This document shows, one piece after another, positions 17,141-27,313 of a DNA stretch of 64,000 nt. The position numbers and the translations under genes are program-made. The stretch is from Rhizobium sp. 32-5/1 (GTDB lineage Bacteria; Pseudomonadota; Alphaproteobacteria; Rhizobiales; Rhizobiaceae): contig NZ_CP120638.1 in assembly GCF_029537235.1 (NCBI RefSeq), forward strand, positions 310,001-374,000, read 5' to 3'. The stretch's first letter is position 1; each line of letters starts with the position of its first letter. Under the pieces are notes generated by a model, which was not told where the DNA came from, did not search any database, and was given only the letters and a program-made list of their open reading frames with translations.

Positions 17141-19981
17141 TCAGCCAGCATCAGCCAGACGTGCCAGTGCCACATCGACAGATGCCTTCTGCACGTCAAG
17201 TTCTGCCAGTCGTTCCCGCTCTGCTTCAACGACTTCCGGCTTGGCATTGGCGACGAACTTTTCGTTTGCCAGCTTACCGAGAATGCGCGCCCGTTCGGCT
17301 TCGATCTTACCGACAGACTTTTCGAGTCGGGACCTTTCAGCATCGAGATCGATCAAGCTGCCGAGCGGCAGGCAGGCCGTCGCCTCGCCGACGATGACCT
17401 GGGCACTGCCCTTCGGCGCAACTTCAGCAAGGGAGATCGTCTCGATGCGTGCCAGCCGACGGATGGCGGAGGTGTGGCGCTCGATACGCTCCTGGGTCAG
17501 GACATTCGCGCCGACCACGACCAGCGGCGCCATGGCACCCGGTGGAACGTTCATCTCGGCGCGGACGGAGCGAATGCCGGACACCAGATCGATCAGCCAG
17601 TTGATCTCGTTGGCGGCCAGATCGTCGGCAAAGGAAGCGGCCGGCCATTCGGCATGGCAGATCAAACCGTCACGAACGTTGCCCTCGCCGGCCGTCTGCG
17701 CCCAGAGTTCTTCCGTCATGAAGGGCATGAAGGGATGCAGCAGCTTGTAGGTTTCGTCGAGGACATAGGCGACACAGGCCTGGGACTCGGCCTTGGCGAC
17801 TTCGTCCTCGCCGCCGAAGACCGGCTTCAGGAGTTCCAGATACCAGTCGCAGAACTGGTTCCACACGAAGCGATAGAGGCTGCTGGCGGCTTCATTGAAG
17901 CGGTAGCCCTCGATCGATTCGGTGACATCGCGAATCGTCCGCGACAGTTCCGTCAGGATCCAGCGGTTGATCGTCACGACGCAGGCTTCCGGCAGGAACG
18001 AGGGATCGGCCTTGACCCCGTTCATTCCGGCAAAGCGCGTGGCGTTCCAGAGCTTGGTACCGAAGTTGCGATAGCCGGCAATGCGCGCCGGGTCGAGCTT
18101 CACATCGCGGCCCTGTGCCGCCATGATGGCGAGCGTGAAGCGCAACGCATCGGCACCGTACTCGTCGATCAGGTCGAGCGGATCGATAACGTTGCCCTTC
18201 GACTTCGACATCTTCTGGCCGTTCTTGTCGCGAACCAGCGCATGCACGTAGACGGTGTGGAAGGGTTCGATCGGCGTGCCGGCGCTATCCTTCATGAAGT
18301 GAAGGCCCATCATCATCATCCGGGCGACCCAGAAGAAGATGATGTCGAAACCGGTGACAAGAACGTCCGTCTGGTAATAGCGCTCCAGTTCCTGCGTCTT
18401 GTCCGGCCAGCCCAGCGTCGAGAAGGGCCAGAGCGCCGACGAGAACCAGGTGTCGAGCACATCTTCGTCACGGGTCAGGATTTCGCCGGGGCGGAAGTTT
18501 TCCAAGAGGTCTTCGACATAGGCCTTCATCGGACCTTCATGCGACAGGTAATGCTGGATGGCGGCATGCAGCGCCTCTTCCTCGGTCTTCTCGACGAAGA
18601 CCTGTCCATCCGGACCATACCAGGCCGGAATCTGGTGTCCCCACCAGAGTTGGCGGGATACGCACCACGGCTGGATGTTTTCCATCCACTCGAAATAGGT
18701 CTTTTCCCAGTTCTTCGGGACGAAATTGGTGCGGCCTTCCTTGACGGACGCGATCGCCGGCTTGGCGAGCGTTGCGGCATCGACATACCATTGCTCCGTC
18801 AGGCGAGGCTCGATCGGCACGCCACCGCGATCGCCATGCGGCACCGTGTGCTTGTGCGGCTCGATCTTGTCCAGCAGGCCCGCCTCTTCGAAAATCCGAA
18901 CGATCAATTCGCGCGCCTTGAAACGGTCCATGCCCTCCAGCTGCTGCCAGAGACCAAGCTGCATCTCGGTCGGCGTCAGGCCCTCGAGGAAATCCTCGTT
19001 CTCGACGATCTCGACATTCGCCTCGACAGTCAGAACGTTGATCGCTCTCAGACCTGTGCGACGGCCAACCTCGAAGTCATTGAAATCGTGGGCGGGCGTC
19101 ATCTTCACCGCACCGGTACCGGCTGTCGGATCGGGATACTCGTCGGCGACGATGGGGATCAGTCGACCGACGATCGGCAGCACGACGTGTTTGCCGACGA
19201 TATCCTTATACCTGATGTCATCGGGATGAACAGCGATGCCCGTATCTCCGAGCATGGTCTCCGGACGTGTGGTGGCAACGACGAGATAGTCGCGCGTTTC
19301 CCAATCGGTCGCATTGCCCTCTTCGTCGAAGGCGACGGGGTGCTTGTACGTCACGCCCTCTTCCAGAGGGTAGCGCAGATGCCAGAGGTGACCGCTCATC
19401 TCGACCTGCTCAACCTCAAGGTCGGAAATGGCGGTCAGCAGCTTCGGGTCCCAGTTGACCAGGCGCTTGTCCTTGTAGATCAGGCCTTCCTTGTAGAGCG
19501 AGACAAAAACCTCGAGGACGGCCTTGGAGAGGCCCTCGTCCATGGTGAAACGCTCGCGCGACCAGTCACAGGATGCGCCTAGCCGCTTCAGCTGGTTGAA
19601 GATCAGTCCGCCGGATTCAGCCTTCCATTCCCATACCTTGTCGATGAAGGCCTCGCGGCCCATCGCGCGGCGATGCTGCTGAACTTCCATCAGCTTGCGT
19701 TCGACGACCATCTGCGTCGCAATGCCGGCATGGTCCATGCCCGGCTGCCAGAGCACGTCCTTGCCGCGCATACGCTCGAAACGGACCATGATGTCCTGGA
19801 GCGTATTGTTCAGCGCGTGGCCCATATGCAGCGAGCCGGTAACGTTCGGCGGCGGAATGACGATACAGAAGCTTTCGGCACCCGGCTTTGAACCCGCGCC
19901 CGCGCGAAATGCATCCTCATCGTCCCACTGCTTGGCGATGCGGGGCTCGATGGCTGCGGAATCATAGGTTTTTTCAAGCAT
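17141..19981 (-). CDS. valS: Valine--tRNA ligase
   Basis: A class I aminoacyl-tRNA synthetase of 946 residues that charges tRNA-Val. It has IPPPNVTGSLHMGHAL (HIGH motif) near residue 50, the editing domain in the middle, KMSKSKGNVIDPLDL near residue 590, and a C-terminal coiled-coil tRNA arm (RLEKSVGKIEAERARILGKL). The start MLEKTYDSA at 19981 fits the family; the frame is open further upstream but that part is unrelated in sequence. It follows popZ on the same strand with a terminator between them. The reading frame is intact over 2.8 kb. Confidence 0.96.
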   Translation of the reverse strand: MLEKTYDSAAIEPRIAKQWDDEDAFRAGAGSKPGAESFCIVIPPPNVTGSLHMGHALNNTLQDIMVRFERMRGKDVLWQPGMDHAGIATQMVVERKLMEVQQHRRAMGREAFIDKVWEWKAESGGLIFNQLKRLGASCDWSRERFTMDEGLSKAVLEVFVSLYKEGLIYKDKRLVNWDPKLLTAISDLEVEQVEMSGHLWHLRYPLEEGVTYKHPVAFDEEGNATDWETRDYLVVATTRPETMLGDTGIAVHPDDIRYKDIVGKHVVLPIVGRLIPIVADEYPDPTAGTGAVKMTPAHDFNDFEVGRRTGLRAINVLTVEANVEIVENEDFLEGLTPTEMQLGLWQQLEGMDRFKARELIVRIFEEAGLLDKIEPHKHTVPHGDRGGVPIEPRLTEQWYVDAATLAKPAIASVKEGRTNFVPKNWEKTYFEWMENIQPWCVSRQLWWGHQIPAWYGPDGQVFVEKTEEEALHAAIQHYLSHEGPMKAYVEDLLENFRPGEILTRDEDVLDTWFSSALWPFSTLGWPDKTQELERYYQTDVLVTGFDIIFFWVARMMMMGLHFMKDSAGTPIEPFHTVYVHALVRDKNGQKMSKSKGNVIDPLDLIDEYGADALRFTLAIMAAQGRDVKLDPARIAGYRNFGTKLWNATRFAGMNGVKADPSFLPEACVVTINRWILTELSRTIRDVTESIEGYRFNEAASSLYRFVWNQFCDWYLELLKPVFGGEDEVAKAESQACVAYVLDETYKLLHPFMPFMTEELWAQTAGEGNVRDGLICHAEWPAASFADDLAANEINWLIDLVSGIRSVRAEMNVPPGAMAPLVVVGANVLTQERIERHTSAIRRLARIETISLAEVAPKGSAQVIVGEATACLPLGSLIDLDAERSRLEKSVGKIEAERARILGKLANEKFVANAKPEVVEAERERLAELDVQKASVDVALARLADAG

Positions 19982-20054
19982 TTTGAAGCCAGACTTGGTG
20001 ATTGATGTGGGGGTTTGTAAACCGGAACGCTGCGTGCGAGTCAACATCGACCAC

Positions 20055-20088
20055 AAAAAAGCCGCCAGTGTGTCAACTGGCGGCTTTT
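20055..20088 (-). terminator. Intrinsic terminator after popZ
   Basis: A long stem GCCGCCAGT / ACTGGCGGC extended by A and T runs on both sides, with a six-base loop. It works in principle in both directions and lies 20 bases after the popZ stop, in front of valS. Confidence 0.88.
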
Positions 20089-20108
20089 CGCGAATTATGG
20101 ATAGCGAC

Positions 20109-20975
20109 TTAGCGGCGTGGACCGCGGGCGACGCGCTCGATTTCCTCGCGCACCAGCCGCTCGACCAGTGTCGGAAGATTATCGTCGAGCCATTCCTGCA
20201 GCATCGGCCGCAACATGTCCTGCGCAATTTCGTCGAAGGAGCGGCGGTTGCTGCTGTCGAGGGCGAATGCCAGATTATCGAACGACTTCGCAACCTGTTG
20301 TCCGACGGCTGGCGAAACGATGGCCGCGACGTCCTTCTCTCCAAACATGGAGACAGACGAAGACGGCGTCTCGACACGCTCGTCGCTTGCCAGCTGAACC
20401 TTCGTCGCTTCGATCTTGTCCTGCGCAGCAGGTGCGGAACCCACAGCCTCTGTTTCAGGCGTCTTTGCAACGGCGGCAGGCTCCACAGCCTTGGCCGAGG
20501 CGGAGGGCGCCATGCGCGACGTCACCATTGGACTGTCGGACGACAGCTCAATCGCCGCATTCCCTGGCGCTGAATTCGCCGGCTGCGGTTCGCGCAACAT
20601 GTAAGTGTTGCGCTCAGACGCTGCGCGGACACGGGCGGCGACATCGGCAAGCGATAAAGGTGGTGTCAGCGGCTGGACAGACGCTTTCGGGGGTTCCGCC
20701 GGAACTTCGCGGGCCGGTGGTTCAAAAGAGCGCACTTGCTGGCCAAGCTCAGCATCAAACTCCGCCACCAGCACGTCGTCATCGATCGTCAGGTGAATTT
20801 CCTCGGTCGGCTCGTCGCTATAGCCATTGTTTGCGCCAAAGCCACCATTGTTGCCGCGCTCGCTGTCATTGGCAGCAAAACCCGGTATACCCGGCTCATT
20901 GCTCTCTATGATCTTGCGGATCGACGCCAGAATTTCGTCCATCGACGGTTCACGTGCTGCATTGGACTGTGCCAT
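20109..20975 (-). CDS. popZ: Polar organising protein PopZ / DUF2497 family
   Basis: PopZ is the alphaproteobacterial pole-organising scaffold that tethers the chromosome origin; in Agrobacterium it marks the growing or new pole. The product has the diagnostic N-terminal motif SMDEILASIRKIIES, a long disordered region rich in Pro, Ala and Glu, and the oligomerising C-terminus (MLRPMLQEWLDDNLP, VERLVREEIERVARG). The start MAQSNAAREPS at 20975 matches homologues; an ATG at 21008 is less likely. It is transcribed towards valS, as in other rhizobia. Confidence 0.9.
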   Translation of the reverse strand: MAQSNAAREPSMDEILASIRKIIESNEPGIPGFAANDSERGNNGGFGANNGYSDEPTEEIHLTIDDDVLVAEFDAELGQQVRSFEPPAREVPAEPPKASVQPLTPPLSLADVAARVRAASERNTYMLREPQPANSAPGNAAIELSSDSPMVTSRMAPSASAKAVEPAAVAKTPETEAVGSAPAAQDKIEATKVQLASDERVETPSSSVSMFGEKDVAAIVSPAVGQQVAKSFDNLAFALDSSNRRSFDEIAQDMLRPMLQEWLDDNLPTLVERLVREEIERVARGPRR

Positions 20976-21285
20976 TCCTATCCCCGTTTCTGCCGTCGCG
21001 CGCGGCATTCATGGCCGCGCTGTCATTCGGCGAGACTGTATGTGACTTCACAGCCGAACAAAATGCTACGAATCACCATGTTGGAATCATGCACAGATTT
21101 GTTGGCGCCGTCACGTCTCAGGCTTCGCTATAGATCTCCTCCGGAGCCGTTGCGCTTCCGCACAGCTGCAACGACGATCTAGGGCCCACCACCATTGAGC
21201 TGAGTGACCGGTTTTCCTGATCGAAAACAGCGCTAAGAGGCTGCACGGCGACTTGCCGCGATCGAAATCTGGCCCGCTGGGCAGA
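20976..21285. other. Intergenic region between pcm and popZ
   Basis: About 310 bases with no convincing gene. In Sinorhizobium and Rhizobium a tolC gene normally lies here. None is present and I see no recognisable fragment of it. Confidence 0.5.
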
Positions 21286-21948
21286 TCAGAATATGAAGTC
21301 CTGCACCTTCCGGAACCCAGGTAGCGGCTTGACAGCTGTGTTGAATGCCAGGCGCTCCGAGGTCTTGCCGTTTTCGCGGATGAACAGTTTCGCGCGGGAG
21401 GCATTGCCAAATCCATGCACCACCACCAGTCGACCGCCATCGTTCAACTGGTCGAACAGAGCGGGAGGCACGGTTTCGACCGAGCCATGGATGAAGATGA
21501 CGTCGAACGGAGCCTTATCGGCGCAGCCTTTTTCAAGATCGCCTGTCGCGACCGTCACATTATCGTAACCTGCTAGCGCATCCTTGGCCGTTGCCGCCAA
21601 GGCCTCGTTGCTTTCAAGCGCCACCACGCTTTCGGCCAACAGCGATAGGACGGCTGACGCGTAGCCGGTGGAACAGCCGATTTCCAGGACTTTGTCGCTC
21701 TTCGAAATCGTCGCGAGCTGCAGCAGCTTGGCAAGCGGAGACGGCTCCATCAGGTAGCGGCCACCCGGTATCTGGGCGGGCGTGGCAACTTCGATATCGC
21801 TGTCGATATAGGCCAGCAGCTTCATGCGCTCGGGAACGAAGTCCTCGCGCGGCACGGACAGGAACGCCGAAAGGACAGTATGAGACGTAACATCAGTCGG
21901 CCGAATTTGGTTGTCGACCATCTTGATGCGTGCTGCTTCGAAATCCAT
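21286..21948 (-). CDS. pcm: Protein-L-isoaspartate O-methyltransferase family protein
   Basis: A SAM-dependent methyltransferase of the PCMT family, which repairs isoaspartyl residues in damaged proteins. The SAM-binding motif I reads KVLEIGCSTGYASAVL. The N-terminus MDFEAARIKMVDNQIRP and the RYLMEPSPLAKLLQLA segment are typical of the alphaproteobacterial form of 220 residues. It is transcribed towards popZ. Confidence 0.88.
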   Translation of the reverse strand: MDFEAARIKMVDNQIRPTDVTSHTVLSAFLSVPREDFVPERMKLLAYIDSDIEVATPAQIPGGRYLMEPSPLAKLLQLATISKSDKVLEIGCSTGYASAVLSLLAESVVALESNEALAATAKDALAGYDNVTVATGDLEKGCADKAPFDVIFIHGSVETVPPALFDQLNDGGRLVVVHGFGNASRAKLFIRENGKTSERLAFNTAVKPLPGFRKVQDFIF

Positions 21949-22210
21949 CTGCCTGCCCTCTTGGTCCGGTCAACTGCCGGAATGCGCGCCCGGCGCAATG
22001 CCGTGAATAGAGAACCGCTCCGCTTCGGCGTTTCGGTTGTCCTACGCTCTTAAATCCGTGCTTGCGCCGTTTCAAGCTTATGGAATGCAGTTCCCTCAAA
22101 AAGCAAGCCTGGCGAAAGTCCGCTGTGTTTTCTTGACGGAACGAAATTGCCAAAAAAGCATTTAAGCATCAGTTTGCCGCTTGGGCGTCAGCCATGGGGA
22201 AATCAGCGCA

Positions 22211-22777
22211 ATGCCAAGGTTGAGTTTTACAGCTTACGCGCCCATAGCCGTGCTCGTGCTGGCTTGCTTCGCAAGCGGTCAAGCCGCCGCCAATGACACT
22301 GTCTTTGACGAATTGCGTTTTGGCACCAGCGTGTCCGTCGGCAGCGGTGACGGCAAGGAGAGTGGTTTTGCACCGTCGCTGACGGTATTCTTCGACCCCT
22401 TCGCCGAAACCCAGGCGGAAGGCTGGAGGGAGATCGTACTTCAACCGCGTCTCTACCTTGGTGCGTCGATCGGCACCGGAGACACAGCAAGCCAAGTTTA
22501 TAGCGGCGTCAGCTTTGACATCGACGTTACGGATAAATTCTTTCTCGAACTCGGTCTCGGCGGCACCGTTCACGACGGCGCCCTGAAAGATGACGGCAGC
22601 AGCGGACCAAAGCTCGGCTGCCGCCTGTTGTTTCGTGAATATGCCGCTGCCGGTTATCGGTTCGATGACAACTGGCAGATCCTGGCGACCGTTGATCACT
22701 CGTCTCACGCCAATCTCTGTGATGGTCCGAACGATGGCCTTACCCATGCTGGTATCGCCATCGGCTATAAATTCTAG
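22211..22777 (+). CDS. pagL: Acyloxyacyl hydrolase / lipid A 3-O-deacylase (PagL-like)
   Basis: PagL is a small outer membrane beta-barrel that removes the 3-O acyl chain of lipid A; rhizobial lipid A is known to be partly 3-O-deacylated. The 188-residue product has a signal peptide (cleavage after GQAAA), amphipathic strands, and near the C-terminus a His-x-Ser in TVDHSSHANLC, which fits the PagL catalytic His/Ser pair, then the closing strand THAGIAIGYKF ending in Phe. The start at 22211 follows a GGGGA site and gives a good signal peptide. It converges with exbD. Identification rests on the C-terminal motif and size. Confidence 0.75.
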   Translation: MPRLSFTAYAPIAVLVLACFASGQAAANDTVFDELRFGTSVSVGSGDGKESGFAPSLTVFFDPFAETQAEGWREIVLQPRLYLGASIGTGDTASQVYSGVSFDIDVTDKFFLELGLGGTVHDGALKDDGSSGPKLGCRLLFREYAAAGYRFDDNWQILATVDHSSHANLCDGPNDGLTHAGIAIGYKF

Positions 22778-22782
22778 ATGCC

Positions 22783-23211
22783 TCAGCCCGCTGGTGCGGC
22801 TTCCAGACCGACAAGCGCGATCTTGCCGTAACCTGCCCGTTGGATGAGGTTCATCACCGTCATCAGTTCCCCGTAATCGACCGCCTTGTCGGCACGCAGC
22901 AGGATACGGGTATCCTTGTTGCCTTCGGTGACTCGCGTAAGTTCAGCAACGAAGCTGTCCCTCGCCGTCTCCTCATTCCCCAAAGCCAACGTCAGATCGG
23001 CCTTCAAGGTGACGAAGACCGGCTTGTCGTCGCGCTTCACCGGCTGGGCTGCCGATTGCGGCAGATCGACCTTCATGTCGACGGTAGCGAGCGGTGCGGC
23101 CACCATGAAAATGATCAGCAGCACCAGCATGACGTCGATGAACGGCGTCACGTTGATTTCGCTATTTTCCTCAAGGTCGCCCGCGCCGCCGTCGCTGAGT
23201 TTGCTTGCCAT
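22783..23211 (-). CDS. exbD: TonB-system energiser ExbD
   Basis: ExbD is the single-span inner membrane partner of ExbB; together they use the proton gradient to drive TonB-dependent uptake. The 142-residue protein has NVTPFIDVMLVLLIIFMVA, which holds the essential membrane Asp, and a periplasmic domain with ILLRADKAVDYGELM. The start MASKLSDGG at 23211 lies four bases after the exbB stop, so the two are translationally linked. The tonB gene is not in the window. Confidence 0.92.
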   Translation of the reverse strand: MASKLSDGGAGDLEENSEINVTPFIDVMLVLLIIFMVAAPLATVDMKVDLPQSAAQPVKRDDKPVFVTLKADLTLALGNEETARDSFVAELTRVTEGNKDTRILLRADKAVDYGELMTVMNLIQRAGYGKIALVGLEAAPAG

Positions 23212-23215
23212 GGCC

Positions 23216-24256
23216 TTATCCGATCCTGGCGATGGCCGCGTCGGCCTGATGTGACTGCATTTCCTGTTTGCGACCTCCCTGCCTCCGGGCCGCGCGGAAA
23301 TCGAGATCGCGGCTGACCAGGCGTTCGACCGCAGCGGACGCATCGGCAAGAAGCAGGCGGTAGCCCGAGATCGAACGGGCGAAATAGTTATAGATGACAA
23401 CGGCCGGAATGGCGGCGACCAGACCGATTGCCGTCGCCAGAAGTGCCTCGGCGATACCGGGCGCAACGATCGCCAGGTTGGTCGTCTGCGCCTGGCTGAT
23501 GCCGATAAAGGAATTCATGATCCCCCAGACGGTGCCAAACAAGCCGACGAAGGGAGAGATCGAGCCGATCGTTGCCAGAATTCCTGTGCCGCCCGCGATC
23601 TTCTTGCCGGCGCCGGCCTCGATCCGACCGAGCCGGGACGCAACGCGCTCCTTGACGCCCTGCGTCGGAACAATGTCGAGCGTCGCTTCCGATTTCGCAA
23701 GCTCTTCGCCAGCCGCAGTCACCATAAGGCCAGCCGGCCCCTTTCGCTGGCCAAGCTCGTCGCGAACATCCCGAAGCACCGTGGCAGCAGTCAGGAGCTT
23801 GACGGCCCGTTTTATGCGGTGTTTCGCACCAGCAATCTCGAAAACCTTAGCAACCAGGATCGCCCAGGTGGCGACCGACGCCAAGGCCAGGCCGATCATG
23901 ACGCCCTTGACCACGATGTCGGCGGCCAGGAACATGCCGAGCGGCGAAAGATCATGCGGCAATGTCGGGTTCGCAGCACTCGCCTCGCCATCTTCGATTG
24001 CCGAGGGTCCTTCCGATCCGGTTGGCACCATGTCGGGCTCGACAGCATTGTCCAACGTCGTCACTGGCGCCGCTCCCTCTGCCTGACCCGTCGCAGGGTT
24101 CTCGTCGGTTGCAGCTTGTCCGGCAGCGGGTTGGTTTTCGCCGGTGACAGCGGCCGGCGTCTCCTGCGCCAAAGCGGGCCGCAAAAATGCAGCACCCGAC
24201 GATGCGAGAAGCATCATAACCAGAAGGATCCATTTCGGCATGACCCGGTTTGGCAT
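23216..24256 (-). CDS. exbB: TonB-system energiser ExbB
   Basis: A MotA/TolQ/ExbB-family proton channel subunit. The protein has a signal-like N-terminus, a long Pro/Ala/Glu-rich periplasmic extension (residues about 30-105), then three membrane helices with the conserved GSISPFVGLFGTVWGIMNSF and IAEALLATAIGLVAAIPAVV. The long N-terminal extension is normal in rhizobial and Pseudomonas ExbB. The ATG at 24256 has an AAAGGACG site. It forms a two-gene operon with exbD. Confidence 0.92.
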   Translation of the reverse strand: MPNRVMPKWILLVMMLLASSGAAFLRPALAQETPAAVTGENQPAAGQAATDENPATGQAEGAAPVTTLDNAVEPDMVPTGSEGPSAIEDGEASAANPTLPHDLSPLGMFLAADIVVKGVMIGLALASVATWAILVAKVFEIAGAKHRIKRAVKLLTAATVLRDVRDELGQRKGPAGLMVTAAGEELAKSEATLDIVPTQGVKERVASRLGRIEAGAGKKIAGGTGILATIGSISPFVGLFGTVWGIMNSFIGISQAQTTNLAIVAPGIAEALLATAIGLVAAIPAVVIYNYFARSISGYRLLLADASAAVERLVSRDLDFRAARRQGGRKQEMQSHQADAAIARIG

Positions 24257-24513
24257 AACACGTCCTTTCGATCATTCCGGCCGCACCGCCTGGGAAATCC
24301 CTGCAAGCCGGAACCATAATTGTTGCTGTCAGGGCCGCAGCGAAGGCCATTAAGCGCAACGCGACACAGGCTGCGCGCTGCTGTAATCGCTCTCTACGAC
24401 ACAGTATGACTGAAAGACAAGTATTTGTGGAGTATTTTCCTCAAGAAATAACAAGGTTATGACACAGCGGCTTCAGACCTGCGGTTGGGACGCGATTGCC
24501 TCGGCTTACGCCC

Positions 24514-27002
24514 TCACTCAAGCCCCTTCGCTTCGAACGTGCCTGTTCGCCAGTCATACAATCGATGCCGCTCCCAGGCGCGCGCCGAGCCGCCAACCGC
24601 CGCGACGATCCGCATCGGTGCATTTACGCCGAAATCCGGGGCCTTCGCATACCCGTAAATCTCCAGAGCGCCGCTGCGGCGGAGGCTTTTGCCACTGATC
24701 AGCAAGGCCCCCGTGCGACAGGCTTCAAACCGCAGCATGGCGGGCGTTACGACGATATCGGCCGTATCGCAGCCCGCGCCGACGAACCTTGCATCATCGA
24801 CTGTAACAATCCGCCACCCCTGCGGTGCAGTCATCGCGCACCATTGCTTCGGCGCACAACTGAATCGTCCCTTCGGGCTTTCGGCCAGCGCCCGAACAAT
24901 CGACGAGCGGGCCACGGCGATATCGATCGGCGGCTTCGCGGCTCGTCGGTTGGTTTGATCCGAAGGCGCGATCAACGTCGAGGCCGTTTCGGATTTATCC
25001 TCCTGAACGAGATCATCGCGCTGCAGCGGTCCCCGCTGATCCGAAAGGCGCAACGCCCGCTGCCATTGCGCGAAGATAAAATCCGGCGGTTTTGCACGAT
25101 TGACGGATGCGCCCGCCCCTTCTATTGCCGCCACCAGCCGCCCGTCCTCCGAAATGATGAGCGCCGGCATGGCGGTGGGCTGGAACAGTATGAAGGCGAC
25201 GCCCGCAGCGACAAGAGCCAGACCGCCGGCAAACAGCCAGGTCCGGAAAAGGCAGGCCAGCACGCCGCCCACAGCAATAAGGAGGAACGCACTGTCTGAC
25301 AGCCGCCCGGTCGTGAGATCGCCCTCCCAGCCGGCGACAATCCGGGCGATTGAAATCATCCATTCGATGCCCTGCCCCATGATCAGCAAGGGATAGCGGT
25401 CGAGGCCGAGCGGCATAAGCATCATGGCGATCAAGGCAAAGGGCATGACGAGAATACTGATGACCGGCATCGCCAGAATATTGCCGGCAAGGCCGTAGGC
25501 GGCCAGCCGATGAAAGTGCCCGGCAGAATAGATCATCGTCGACAGGCCGCCGATCAACGAACTGAGAAAAAGCCCGCCAAAAAAGCCGGAAACGACCCGC
25601 AACCCGGCCGAACCGGGACTGCCGATCGTATTTTCCGCCGGGGTGCGATCACGCCAGCGTGCGTAGCCGGCAACCAGGGCCAGCGTCGCCGCAAACGACA
25701 TCTGGAAACCGGGCCCGGTAACGGCGGACGGTGTGATGACCAAAATGATGATCGCCGACAGAGCCACATTGCGCAGGCTGATCGAAGGTCGTTCGAAGAA
25801 CACGGCGACAAGCATGATCGAAATCATGATCCACGAACGGACCGCAGAGACGGCACCGCCGGAGATCAGGATATAGGCAAACACCATGACCAAGGCGCCA
25901 GCCGCGGCGATCTTCTTGATCGCAACCCGCTGGGCGAGCCCCGGCAGGAGGCTGAGCAATGTACGGGCGCCAATAAGAAAGGTGCCAGCCGCCAGGACCA
26001 TATTCAGGCCGGAAATGGCAAGAACATGCGCAAGCCCCGCCCCCGTAGCACTTCGATCGTGTCGCGGCTGATCGCTCTTTCTTCGGCCGTCACGAGAGCC
26101 GCGGCAATTGCCCCCGCATCACCGCCAATCGTTGTGCGGATACGCATGCCGATCGCCTCCCGCCAGCGGGCGATTTCTTCCACAAACGGCAACCCAACGG
26201 ACCAAGTTGCGCCGTCGTTGGCTGCCGTAACGGAATGCGGCGCTCCATAGAAGAAGCCGACAGCGCCGATGCCTTTGAAATAGCTGTCGAAAGCGAAATC
26301 GTTCAATCCCGGCAAGGCCGGCCCGGAAGGCGGCGAAAGCCGTGCCCGTCCCTCGATCATCTGGCCTATCGCGATCGGAGCGCCTTGGCTGCGTGACAGA
26401 AGACTGACTTTCTCCGGCGGCCGCTTCAGCGTTGGACCAGATGTGTGTACGAGGGCCACGAGATAGCGCCATTGGCCACGGTCGGTGGTCTCCCGGCTTA
26501 TGACCCTGCCCCGGACCTGTGTCGTGACGGGGGTATCAAGCAGCACGGTATCCAGCCGCTGCGTTTCCACCGCCGACAGCAACATGCCGCCTACAAAACA
26601 CGCCAACAACCGCGTCGTCTGGCTCCAAAAAGGTCCGGCATGCCGCAAGGCAATTGCAGCCATAGCAAAAATGCACAGCAGCAATGCAAGTTTAATCGGG
26701 CCGGGCTGCTCCGCCAGGGAAAACCATACTAGGGCACCACCACCGAGAAACACCGGGATGAAAAGGAAGGCGTGATCATAGGCCTGTTCCTCAGACAATG
26801 CGTTGCGGACATTCAGCGTCGCCTTGGACCATAGGGCAAATCTTCTGGTGTCGAGTGATGGCAAAAACTGGTATTGAAAAGTCGAATCTAAAGTCGTTTT
26901 CCGATCTTTATCGACAATTCTTGCGTCGGCATGCCGGTACTCTGCGATGGCTCCCAAGGCGCCATCACGCCTGACATTGCCCCCCGACTGCTCCTCATCC
27001 AT
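24514..27002 (-). CDS. comEC: ComEC/Rec2-type DNA internalisation protein (frame interrupted)
   Basis: ComEC forms the inner membrane channel for single-stranded DNA during natural uptake. The N-terminal half (to about 26045) has the DUF4131 region with several membrane helices and ends in AEERAISRDTIEVLRG. The C-terminal half continues with NMVLAAGTFLIGARTLL, the competence domain helices (GAVSAVRSWIMISIM) and a C-terminal soluble segment. The halves are in different frames; adding one G to the run at 26040-26044 gives GAGLAHVLAISGLNMVLA, the conserved family sequence. The gene is therefore likely whole. The start MDEEQSGG at 27002 is a choice, since a TTG at 27065 is also in frame. Confidence 0.82.
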
Positions 27003-27313
27003 GCCAAGCGCCCAGATGTTTTGATTTTCCTCAGGATGCAACCAAAAATCTAAAAATGCAACCAAGGAGAAAAATGCCTAAAAATAAGGCTCCCTCTCGT
27101 CGGTAATGCATGATCGACCCTGTCAGGCTCGCTTAAGGCCATTGGAACTGCGCAGCGAACATGCAATTATTGCGATGCCATATGCTTGTTTTTGCACCGC
27201 ACAATTTGCCTTTCGTCCAACTTGGCACTTGTGGCTAAATCATATAGCAAAAGAGCAACGTTAATAACTGTGGCATATTTGTGTGCCAGTTTGCTACAAA
27301 CGGAGGATCACCC

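Noticed and set aside
17474..19582. A very long open frame of about 700 codons on the plus strand opposite valS
   Set aside because: It is antisense to an intact, conserved valS. Its composition follows from valS codon use in GC-rich DNA and no domain is recognisable.
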